Source of the DNA: an uncultured Bacteroidales bacterium
Lineage (GTDB): Bacteria > Bacteroidota > Bacteroidia > Bacteroidales > Paludibacteraceae
DNA: 64,000 bases
Direction: 5' to 3'
Assembly (NCBI GenBank): GCA_902799555.1
Contig: CADCBB010000007.1
Location: 1-64,000 of the forward strand
The notes beneath the pieces were generated by a model, which saw nothing but the letters and a program-made list of their open reading frames with translations, was not told the origin of the DNA and searched no databases. Position 1 is the first letter of the stretch. Each line of letters opens with the position of its first letter. Of this stretch, positions 11,534 to 18,808 are shown piece after piece. The translations under genes were made by a program, and so were the position numbers.

Positions 11534-12115
11534 TTACTTATTACTCTTGGGGCTGATGAACATAATCATTCGTTTGCCCTCGAGGTTTGGTACATTGTCA
11601 GGTTTGCCGTACTCGGCCAGGTCAGCAGCGAAGCGAGCCAGCAGGAGTTCACCCTGCTCTTTGAACACGATAGAGCGTCCGCGGAAGAAGACGTAAGCTT
11701 TCACTTTGTTGCCTTCTTTGAGGAACTCGATGGCGTGTTTGAGCTTGAAGTTGTAATCGTGGTCATCCGTTTGCGGACCGAACCGGATCTCCTTCACCTC
11801 TTGTTTTTTCTGGTTAGCCTTCGCCTCTTTTTGTTTCTTCTTCTGTGCGTAGAGGAACTTCTGGTAGTCAATGACGCGGCAGACAGGCGGCGTAGCCGTT
11901 GGAGCGATCTCGACGAGGTCAAGATTTTGGTCGTCCGCTATTTTCATAGCCTGCTGATACGTGTAGATACCTTGCTCTACATTGTCGCCAATAAGGCGCA
12001 CTTGAGCCACACCGCGGATCTTGTCGTTGATACGATGCGGATCTTCTTTGATTACTCGACCACCACGTGGTCTGGGAGGAATAGTTGCTATTGTTTTAAC
12101 TATTATATGGTTAAT
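11534..12115 (-). CDS. infC: Translation initiation factor IF-3, probable AUU start
   Basis: IF-3 binds the 30S subunit and rejects non-standard start codons. The N-terminal domain ([18 protein letters not shown]), linker and C-terminal domain ([42 protein letters not shown]) are all clear. The reading frame continues upstream to ATG codons at 12188-12196, but these sit inside the promoter (12166-12196) and cannot be in the mRNA. Between the predicted transcription start (about 12160) and the IF-3 domain there is no in-frame ATG, GTG or TTG. The best candidate is ATT at 12113-12115, six bases after AGAAGG, giving 193 residues. E. coli infC also starts at AUU, the basis of its autoregulation. 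Confidence 0.9.
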   Translation of the reverse strand: MNHIIVKTIATIPPRPRGGRVIKEDPHRINDKIRGVAQVRLIGDNVEQGIYTYQQAMKIADDQNLDLVEIAPTATPPVCRVIDYQKFLYAQKKKQKEAKANQKKQEVKEIRFGPQTDDHDYNFKLKHAIEFLKEGNKVKAYVFFRGRSIVFKEQGELLLARFAADLAEYGKPDNVPNLEGKRMIMFISPKSNK

Positions 12116-12165
12116 ATTGCGCCTTCTCGTGCGTGCACACGTTGCCCCACCATCGAAAAAGCGTG

Positions 12166-12196
12166 CAAAATTACAACAATTTTCTGACATACGCAA
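12166..12196 (-). promoter_or_regulatory. Promoter for infC-rpmI-rplT
   Basis: Minus strand TTGC (12193-12196), 19 bp, TAATTTTG (12166-12173). Predicted transcription start about 12160, which decides the infC start codon. Confidence 0.8.
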
Positions 12197-12233
12197 GGAA
12201 AATGCATTTTTTTTTACTTTTTTCTATATTTAT

Positions 12234-12264
12234 TTGCGCGCGTGAAATATTTTTCGTATCTTTG
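12234..12264 (+). promoter_or_regulatory. Promoter for the lipoprotein-ppiD-transporter-pssA run
   Basis: TTGC (12234-12237), 19 bp beginning GCGCGTG, then TATCTTTG (12257-12264), 45 bp before the lipoprotein start. Confidence 0.78.
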
Positions 12265-12309
12265 CACGCTATTTTGAGATGAAACGTGAAAATCTTAAAT
12301 TATACACAT

Positions 12310-13251
12310 ATGAAAACGAAATTATTCGCATTGATTGCTGTAGTAGCGATGGTAATGGTTAGTTGTAAAGAACCTCCTTATATCGGTACTCCGAGCAATA
12401 ATGATCTTGTGCAAGGAGACACGCTTCCCGTTATTGAAGAGCCGACTCCGGAACCTACTCCGGATCCGGAAGGAGTCAGCATCCCTGCAGGTACAATTAC
12501 CGTGAACGAAGCAGTAAATATCTGTAAGAGAATGACTCAGGGTGAAATAACCGCAGGCCGCTATTTCATCAAAGGTTGGGTAGTCGGTTTCAACCGCGGT
12601 GAGTCTTTTTCCACAGACTTTCCGAAGTACGGAAACGATTTCGTTTACCTCAGTGCGCGTCAAGACGGCGAAGGAACGAAGCAATTCTATGCATACCGAT
12701 TACTCGGTAAGTTTGGTGCTAAATTCCCGGATACGGAGTGTATTCAGGTAGGCGACTTCATCGTCATCAGCTGCTACATGACCAATTACAAAGGGACCGT
12801 GTATGAGTCCAACGGTATGTGCCATACTTTTGCATCGAGCAACGCACATTTCAACGAAATCTTCCCATGGCAATTCCCGGGTTGTCCGGAGCCGGGCGAA
12901 GGTGAGATCAACGTAACGGACGCAGAGAAGGTAAGCGCTCAGTTGGAATCCAAACAGACCAGTACGGAGACCTATAAGATTCGCGGTGTGGTATCAAGTA
13001 TAGATGTTGTTGACCCGTCTTACGGCAATGCAACCTTCAATATTACGGATGGCGCCGGTGTAGCTACCTGCTATCGTCTGAAGGCAAAAGGCGGAGCGAC
13101 ATTCACGGATAAGAACCAGGTAGCAGTAGGAGATACCGTACTGGTAGAAGCAAAGATTCAAAATTATAACGGTACGTGCGAACCGACGCAAGGCAATGTG
13201 ATCGAGTCAACGAATCCGAATTACAATGCAAAATTTAATAATCAACAATAA
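12310..13251 (+). CDS. Lipoprotein with two OB-fold-like domains (DUF6359-like)
   Basis: 313 residues. Lipoprotein signal MKTKLFALIAVVAMVMVSC with the lipobox Cys at about 19, then a Pro/Glu-rich spacer (PTPEPTPDPEG). Two similar domains follow: about 60-180 (TITVNEAVNICKRM ... YFIKGWVVGF ... DFVYLSA ... VGDFIVISCYMTNY) and about 205-310 (INVTDAEKVSAQLES ... YKIRGVVSSI ... VGDTVLVEAKIQNYNG). The pattern of strand, 'IKGWV', acidic strand and 'VGDxVxVxGxxxxY' resembles the OB-fold DUF6359 family of Bacteroidota surface proteins. Ligand unknown. Start at 12310 rather than the earlier ATG because the signal peptide begins there. Confidence 0.8.
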   Translation: MKTKLFALIAVVAMVMVSCKEPPYIGTPSNNDLVQGDTLPVIEEPTPEPTPDPEGVSIPAGTITVNEAVNICKRMTQGEITAGRYFIKGWVVGFNRGESFSTDFPKYGNDFVYLSARQDGEGTKQFYAYRLLGKFGAKFPDTECIQVGDFIVISCYMTNYKGTVYESNGMCHTFASSNAHFNEIFPWQFPGCPEPGEGEINVTDAEKVSAQLESKQTSTETYKIRGVVSSIDVVDPSYGNATFNITDGAGVATCYRLKAKGGATFTDKNQVAVGDTVLVEAKIQNYNGTCEPTQGNVIESTNPNYNAKFNNQQ

Positions 13252-13256
13252 AAAAA

Positions 13257-15257
13257 ATGGCAAGTTTACAAAAAATTAGAAATCATGGCGCATTGTTGAT
13301 CGCAATTGTGGGTCTCGCCATGTTGGCATTTATCCTCGGAGACTTTTTGAACTCCGGTAGTAGTTTCTTCAACCGCAGCCGCGAGAACGTCGGTGTGATT
13401 GAGGGTCAGAAGATTCATTACACGGAGTACGAGGCAGCTAAAGATCAATTGACAGAAGTGTACAAGATTGAATCGGGCCGTACGGATTTTGATGAAGACA
13501 CGTACGCACAGATTCGTAACCAGGTATGGAACATGTATGTAATGGACTATACCCTCCGCGCACAAGCAGAGAAGATCGGTATGGAGATTACGCCAGACGA
13601 GTTGACGGAGCTTTGTGTAGGCGAGAACGTTCACCAGATCATCCGCGGTCGTCGTGCTTTTGCCGGTGAAGACGGTCAGTTCAGCCGCGAGGCTGTGAAA
13701 GGCCTGATCTCGGCTATCAACAACGAAAGCGACGATGCAGAGCAGAACGCGAACCTCAAGCAGGCTAAGGATTACTGGCTGTATTGGGAGAAAGCCGTTC
13801 GTATCAGTTACATGCAGGAGAAATACACCGCCTTGCTGCAACATTTGCTGAAGGCTAACTCGCTGGATGCTGAGTTCGCATTCAACGGTCGTCAGAACGG
13901 TGTAGCGGTTGATTATGTGATGAAACCGTACTATGCTGTAGCAGACAGTCTGGTAAAGGTAAGCGACGGCGACATCAAGAAATTGTACAACCAACACAAA
14001 GAGCAGTACAAACAGACTCCGAACCGTGCGATCAAATATATTGCATTCGATATCGTACCGAGTGAGGACGATTTCAAGGCTGCTGAGACGATGATGAACA
14101 ATCTGAAGGATGAGTTCAAGACGACGGACGATATCAGCCTCGTAGTGAACACCAACTCGGACATCATGTACGACGGCCGTGACTACTCGGAAGAGAGTGT
14201 TCCGGCACAATTCAAAGAGTTTGCTTTCCGCAAGGACGCTAAAGCAGGTGACTGCACGGATATCCTATTTGAGAACAACACCTACTCGATGGCTCGTATT
14301 ATGCAGGCCGGTTATTCGATGCCGGACAGCGTAGAGTTGAAGGCTATCGTAGAGGACGGCGAAGATCAGGAACTCGGATGGTTCAAAGCAGCTGATCTGC
14401 CGAAGAACATCGCAGAGCCGGCACTGAAGGGCAAACGCGGCGAGCGCTTTACCGTAGCTATCGGTATGGGTGAGCAGACCTACGAGATCATGGAGATCGG
14501 CAAACCGACTCCGAAAGTAAAGTTGGCTATCCTGGCGCGTGAGGTAACTCCGTCGAGCAAGACCTACTCGGTAATCTATAACAACGCTAAGCAATTTGTT
14601 GTAAACAACAACAATGCCGAGGCTTTGGAAGCAGCTGCGCAAGAGGCAGGTATGACCGTTGTTCCGCAGTATAACCTGACTGCTACGACCGACAAAGTAG
14701 GTCAGCTGAAGAGCAGCCGTCCTATCGTTCGCTGGGCATTTGAGGCGAAAGAAGGTGCGGTAAGCGACGTATTCGAGTGCGGTCAGCAATTTATTGTAGC
14801 AGCTCTGACAGAGGTAAACGACGGCGAGTACCGTCCGCTGGAGGCAGTACGTGCTGAGTTGATGTACGAAGCTACCAACAATGCGAAGGCTGCTTATCTG
14901 AAGAAAGAGTTGAAGGGCATTGAGAGCCTGGAGGCAGCTGCTGAGAAACTGGGTCAACCGGTACAGCACATCGAGCGAGTAGCGTTGGGTGACAGCCGTT
15001 TCGGTAACGCAGGTATGGAGCCGGCTGTAATCGGTAAGGCGATTGCACAAGGCGAGAACGCGCTGAGCGAACCGATTCAAGGTAATATGGGCGTATATGT
15101 CGTTAAGACCGGCGCAGCTAACAACGCAGCTGAGACTTTTGTAGTTGAGACAGAGAAAGCACAGTTGGCAAGCCGTTACGCTTATTTGCCTTATCAGGCA
15201 ATGCAATTGTTGGAAGACAAGGCAGAGGTAGATGACAACCGTGCTAACTTCCAATAA
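13257..15257 (+). CDS. PpiD-like membrane-anchored peptidyl-prolyl isomerase/chaperone
   Basis: 666 residues. Cytoplasmic N-terminus (MASLQKIRNHGALLI), one membrane helix (about 12-30), then a SurA-type N-terminal chaperone domain (GVIEGQKIHYTEYEAA ... RNQVWNMYVMDYTLRAQAEKIGMEITPDEL) and a parvulin-like region about 360-430 (ELGWFKAADLPKNIAEPALKGKRGERFTVAIGMGEQTYEI). The parvulin domain lacks the usual opening 'HIL' signature, so isomerase activity is doubtful. PpiD homologues assist folding of proteins leaving the Sec translocon. Six bases separate it from the lipoprotein gene. Confidence 0.88.
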   Translation: MASLQKIRNHGALLIAIVGLAMLAFILGDFLNSGSSFFNRSRENVGVIEGQKIHYTEYEAAKDQLTEVYKIESGRTDFDEDTYAQIRNQVWNMYVMDYTLRAQAEKIGMEITPDELTELCVGENVHQIIRGRRAFAGEDGQFSREAVKGLISAINNESDDAEQNANLKQAKDYWLYWEKAVRISYMQEKYTALLQHLLKANSLDAEFAFNGRQNGVAVDYVMKPYYAVADSLVKVSDGDIKKLYNQHKEQYKQTPNRAIKYIAFDIVPSEDDFKAAETMMNNLKDEFKTTDDISLVVNTNSDIMYDGRDYSEESVPAQFKEFAFRKDAKAGDCTDILFENNTYSMARIMQAGYSMPDSVELKAIVEDGEDQELGWFKAADLPKNIAEPALKGKRGERFTVAIGMGEQTYEIMEIGKPTPKVKLAILAREVTPSSKTYSVIYNNAKQFVVNNNNAEALEAAAQEAGMTVVPQYNLTATTDKVGQLKSSRPIVRWAFEAKEGAVSDVFECGQQFIVAALTEVNDGEYRPLEAVRAELMYEATNNAKAAYLKKELKGIESLEAAAEKLGQPVQHIERVALGDSRFGNAGMEPAVIGKAIAQGENALSEPIQGNMGVYVVKTGAANNAAETFVVETEKAQLASRYAYLPYQAMQLLEDKAEVDDNRANFQ

Positions 15258-16512
15258 ATGCGCGCGCGTGCGTAATAATATAAGGAATATATCACCATTA
15301 GTATGGGTGCCTACGCTGTATTTGGCGGAAGGTATCCCATACTTTTTGGTTACAAGCATCAGCATAACGCTTTTTGCGCAGCTGGGTGTACCGAATAGCG
15401 AAATGGCATTGTTCACCTCGCTGATTGCTTTTCCTTGGGTGGTCAAACCGCTGTGGAGTCCGTTCGTCGATGTGCTTCGCACCAAACGATGGTGGGTACT
15501 GACGATGCAGATTCTAATGGCAGTAACCGTTGCTTTATTGGCATGGTTAGCACCACAGGGACACTTCAAGATCGCTCTTATCTTATTCACTATCACGGCT
15601 TTCTGCTCCGCAACACACGATATTGCTGCGGACGGCTATTACATGATCGCGCTGGACGAGCACGATCAATCGGCCTATGTCGGTTTGCGCTCTACATTCT
15701 ACCGCATCGCCAATATTTTCTGTCAATCGCTCCTGCTGATGATCGTAGGATGGTTGCAAAAACGCACGGACATCTCGACATCGTGGACCTATGCCCTACT
15801 CCTTTGCAGCGCCATCCTGGCTCTGATTGCGCTTTGGCACACATGGAGCATGCCGGCAGTAGAGGTGAAAGGTGAAAGGTTAAAGTTTAAAGATATCTGG
15901 CGCGAGATCGGGATGGTTTGGGTGGAGTTTTTCCGCAAACCGGGCATCGTATTAGCGCTGTGTTTCATGTTGCTTTACCGCCTTCCGGAGGCGTTATTGC
16001 TGAAGTTATGCAATCCGTTCTTCTTAGCGGCACGCGAAGCAGGCGGTTTAGGTATCAGCGTGGACACGATCGGTCAGATCACCGGTATCGGCGTCGTGCT
16101 GATGTTGCTGGGTGGTATCGGAGGCGGTATTTGGGCCAGTAAGACAGGTCTGAAGAAAGCGATTCTTCCGATGGCGCTTTGTTTGACCCTACCCTGCATC
16201 GTCTATGTCTATTTTGCACAACATCAGCCTACGGCATTCTGGATTTTAAGCCTTTGCGTGGGTATTGAGCAATTAGGTTACGGACTTGGTTACACGGCAT
16301 GTATGCTGTATATGATGCGAATAGCGGACGGAAGTCATAAGACGGCGCATTTCTCGATCTGTACGGCCTTTATGTTCCTTGGATTGATGTTACCGGGTAT
16401 GATAGCCGGTTATATACAAGAAGCCACAGGTTATCTAGGATTTTTCTGGATTGTTATGGCTTGTTGTATCCCTTCGATAATAGTTACTTATTTGGTTTAT
16501 AGAAAATTATGA
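15232..16512 (+). CDS. MFS transporter, AmpG-like (muropeptide/PAT family)
   Basis: 426 residues, about twelve membrane helices. The opening WVPTLYLAEGIPYFLVTSISITL and DVLRTKRWWVLTMQ resemble AmpG-type permeases that import anhydro-muropeptides for cell-wall recycling; substrate is inferred only. The chosen ATG at 15232 overlaps ppiD by 26 bp; a GTG at 15268 is an alternative. In the central cytoplasmic loop a GTGAAAG heptamer array is translated as EVKGERLKFKD. The stop overlaps the pssA start (ATGA). Confidence 0.85.
   Translation: MTTVLTSNKCARVRNNIRNISPLVWVPTLYLAEGIPYFLVTSISITLFAQLGVPNSEMALFTSLIAFPWVVKPLWSPFVDVLRTKRWWVLTMQILMAVTVALLAWLAPQGHFKIALILFTITAFCSATHDIAADGYYMIALDEHDQSAYVGLRSTFYRIANIFCQSLLLMIVGWLQKRTDISTSWTYALLLCSAILALIALWHTWSMPAVEVKGERLKFKDIWREIGMVWVEFFRKPGIVLALCFMLLYRLPEALLLKLCNPFFLAAREAGGLGISVDTIGQITGIGVVLMLLGGIGGGIWASKTGLKKAILPMALCLTLPCIVYVYFAQHQPTAFWILSLCVGIEQLGYGLGYTACMLYMMRIADGSHKTAHFSICTAFMFLGLMLPGMIAGYIQEATGYLGFFWIVMACCIPSIIVTYLVYRKL
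15863..15892. repeat. GTGAAAG heptamer array inside the AmpG-like gene
   Basis: GGTGAAAGGTGAAAGGTTAA followed by further degenerate units, read in frame as a charged loop between the two transporter halves. Member of the CCTTTCA/TGAAAGG heptamer family seen at ten places in the window. Confidence 0.85.
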
Positions 16513-17216
16513 ATTGTAAACGAATTATTCCTGACGCGATTACCAGTTGCAACCTGCTTTGCGGCAGTATTGCGGTCTTTTTAGCTACTCAAGGTGCTTT
16601 TCTATGGGCCTTTATCTTCATTTTGGCGGGTGCCTTCTTTGATTTCTTCGACGGTCTGAGCGCCCGTTTGCTGAAGGCGCCGAGTCCGATAGGTATCCAG
16701 TTGGATTCGTTGGCAGATGATATCACTTTTGGTTTGGCTCCGGCAATGATGCTTTTCTGCTACCTGCGTCCTATCCTTGGATGGTGGGCTTTGATCGCGT
16801 TGCTAATGGCCGCTTTCTCGGCTCTCCGTTTAGCGAAATTCAATGTAGATGAGCGTCAGCACGATTCGTTTATTGGTCTGGCTACTCCGGCGAATGCCAT
16901 TTTCTGGGGCGGCATATGCTGCATGCCGTACGCGATGTTGGCCTATGACTGGATGGGTTGGTGTTTGTTGGGACTTTCGTTGGTAAGTTGCTACCTGCTA
17001 AATGCCGAGATCCCGTTCTTCAGTTTCAAGGCCTTTAAGAAAGAGAAAACGGTGATTATCAGCTTCTTAGCAGGATGTTTGGTTATTCTTGGTTACTGCA
17101 TTGCCAAAGCGATTATCCATCAGCATATCGAGTTCGCATTCTTCAGCGGTACGGGATGTATCTTATGGTACGTGACCTTGAATCTGCTGCTGACATGCGT
17201 GAAAAGTGAAAGGTGA
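16509..17216 (+). CDS. pssA: CDP-diacylglycerol--serine O-phosphatidyltransferase
   Basis: Makes phosphatidylserine, precursor of phosphatidylethanolamine, in the inner membrane. 235 residues with several helices and the CDP-alcohol phosphotransferase signature: DGLSAR, then G and the two Asp of PIGIQLDSLADDI. Close relatives in Bacteroidota start MNCKRIIPDAITSCNLLCG-like, as here. It overlaps the AmpG-like gene by four bases. The stop lies in a GTGAAAAG/GTGAAAG array that fills the gap to the next gene. Confidence 0.96.
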   Translation: MNCKRIIPDAITSCNLLCGSIAVFLATQGAFLWAFIFILAGAFFDFFDGLSARLLKAPSPIGIQLDSLADDITFGLAPAMMLFCYLRPILGWWALIALLMAAFSALRLAKFNVDERQHDSFIGLATPANAIFWGGICCMPYAMLAYDWMGWCLLGLSLVSCYLLNAEIPFFSFKAFKKEKTVIISFLAGCLVILGYCIAKAIIHQHIEFAFFSGTGCILWYVTLNLLLTCVKSER

Positions 17217-17235
17217 AAAGTGAAAAGTGAAAGGA
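17199..17235. repeat. GTGAAAG-type array between pssA and the endonuclease gene
   Basis: Five units alternating GTGAAAA and GTGAAAG; one supplies the TGA stop of pssA. Heptamer and octamer units are mixed. Confidence 0.85.
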
Positions 17236-17239
17236 TACC

Positions 17240-18700
17240 ATGAAACGACACATCTTTATAGGAACAGCGATGCTGCTTGCCGTAAGTCTATCGGCAGCAG
17301 AGATACCGGAAGGCTACTATGCCGCCATCGAAGGGACGCAGGATTCGGTACTGAAGTCAACATTAAGTCTGTTGGTACGCGGAGGTGTTCGCTATGAGTA
17401 TGGTATCAACACCTACCATTCCTCCAATAATCCGCCGGAATGGATTGCCGGTGACCTTAAAGCTTATGGTACGTGGCAGGCCTTGCCGTTCACCGATCAC
17501 AAACCGGGAGGTGTCATCTGGGACATGTACTCCAACTGCGTTAGGTACTATCCCAACAAACTCGGCGACTCCGGCTGTTCACTCAACATCGAGCACTGTC
17601 TGCCTAAGAGTTGGTGGGGCGGTACGGTGAACGAAGCATACAAGGACTTGTATAATCTCAATCCGTCTGATCAAAGGGCGAACAGTCAAAAGAGTAACTA
17701 TGCCCCCGGGCATGTAAAGAAAGGCGATAAGTTCGACAACGGTTCTTTCAAAATGGCAAAAGCCAATACGTCGGGATACGGATATATATGCTGGGAACCG
17801 GCTGAGGAATACCGCGGAGACTTCGCGCGCGCCTATTTCTACATGGCCACCGCCTATGAATACCTTACATGGACCGCTTATCCGCAATATATTAACGACT
17901 CGTCTTACCTCATGTTCTCCGACACCATTCAGAAAGTCCTGCTCGATTGGCATCGGGCTGATCCGGTAAGCGACAAAGAGCGCTGCCGCATGGATAACAT
18001 CTCGGATATACAAGGTAACCGCAATCCGTTTATCGACTATCCGGAACTGGTGGAATATATCTGGGGAAATAAGAAAGGTCAAGCGGTGAACCTGCAGTCG
18101 CTCAGTTGCGCGTTCCGGCAGGGCACGTGTATCGCCGAAGAGCCGCAACCCGAACTCGAGCAGCTTTACGACATCATTATCAATCTACCAGCCATCACCG
18201 CCGCATACATCAGTGCTATACCCGGCGGAAGCGCCAACAGTGGCATCCAGTCGAACGGCAATGCGTCTATTACGATGGGCAAAAGCAGTACCGACGGAGA
18301 AATTGCGTTTACGGATCTGAACCTTCAAGACAGCGCTATCCTTGCTTTTAGGGCTTCGCCCTATAATAGCGCAACAAGCATGCAATTGGATATTTATTTG
18401 AACGGTGTATTGGACACTTCTATTTCGGTGAATGTACAACAAGAGACTCGTCATGAAGTGAGATACCGGATTCCTATTCCTGCAGAGACAACGAGTATTC
18501 GAATGGTATCGGTGGGAGGGTCCACGTCCAAACGTGCCTGCATGCAAGAACTCTATCTGCTTAGTCCCAAAAGTCAAAAGACCGGCGTTTGCGCGACGCA
18601 GGCAGAAGGGGTATCGGTAAGGAAGATTGTAAGGGGAGGAAGTGTGCTTATTGAGCGAAACGGACGTGTTTTCTCTATTTTAGGTCAAGTTATACGCTAA
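17240..18700 (+). CDS. Secreted endonuclease I family nuclease
   Basis: 486 residues with a signal peptide (MKRHIFIGTAMLLAVSLSAA). The EndA/endonuclease I domain covers about 30-290, with the His-Asn metal-finger core IEHCLPKSWWGG ... DLYNLNPSDQRANSQKSNYA. Family members are non-specific nucleases acting outside the cell or in the periplasm. A beta-rich region of about 120 residues follows (about 315-440), then the tail RKIVRGGSVLIERNGRVFSI LGQ. This tail matches four other secreted proteins of the window. Nothing indicates a specific partner; nucleotide scavenging is a plausible role. Confidence 0.9.
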   Translation: MKRHIFIGTAMLLAVSLSAAEIPEGYYAAIEGTQDSVLKSTLSLLVRGGVRYEYGINTYHSSNNPPEWIAGDLKAYGTWQALPFTDHKPGGVIWDMYSNCVRYYPNKLGDSGCSLNIEHCLPKSWWGGTVNEAYKDLYNLNPSDQRANSQKSNYAPGHVKKGDKFDNGSFKMAKANTSGYGYICWEPAEEYRGDFARAYFYMATAYEYLTWTAYPQYINDSSYLMFSDTIQKVLLDWHRADPVSDKERCRMDNISDIQGNRNPFIDYPELVEYIWGNKKGQAVNLQSLSCAFRQGTCIAEEPQPELEQLYDIIINLPAITAAYISAIPGGSANSGIQSNGNASITMGKSSTDGEIAFTDLNLQDSAILAFRASPYNSATSMQLDIYLNGVLDTSISVNVQQETRHEVRYRIPIPAETTSIRMVSVGGSTSKRACMQELYLLSPKSQKTGVCATQAEGVSVRKIVRGGSVLIERNGRVFSILGQVIR

Positions 18701-18737
18701 GTGTGTCAATTTTTCCACATTTTTCGCTTAAATATAT

Positions 18738-18768
18738 ACGCGCGTGTGAAGAATTTTTTGTAATTTTG
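18738..18768 (+). promoter_or_regulatory. Promoter for the IgGFc/OmpA cassette
   Basis: A weak -33 (ACGC, 18738-18741), 19 bp beginning GCGTGTG, then a perfect TAATTTTG (18761-18768), 41 bp before the first exoprotein start. Confidence 0.6.
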
Positions 18769-18808
18769 CACCCGATTTACAACGCATACATTTAACGAAT
18801 CAATCGAT

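Noticed and set aside
12188..12196. ATG start of infC at the far end of the frame
   Set aside because: These codons lie between the -33 and -7 boxes, upstream of the predicted transcript start.
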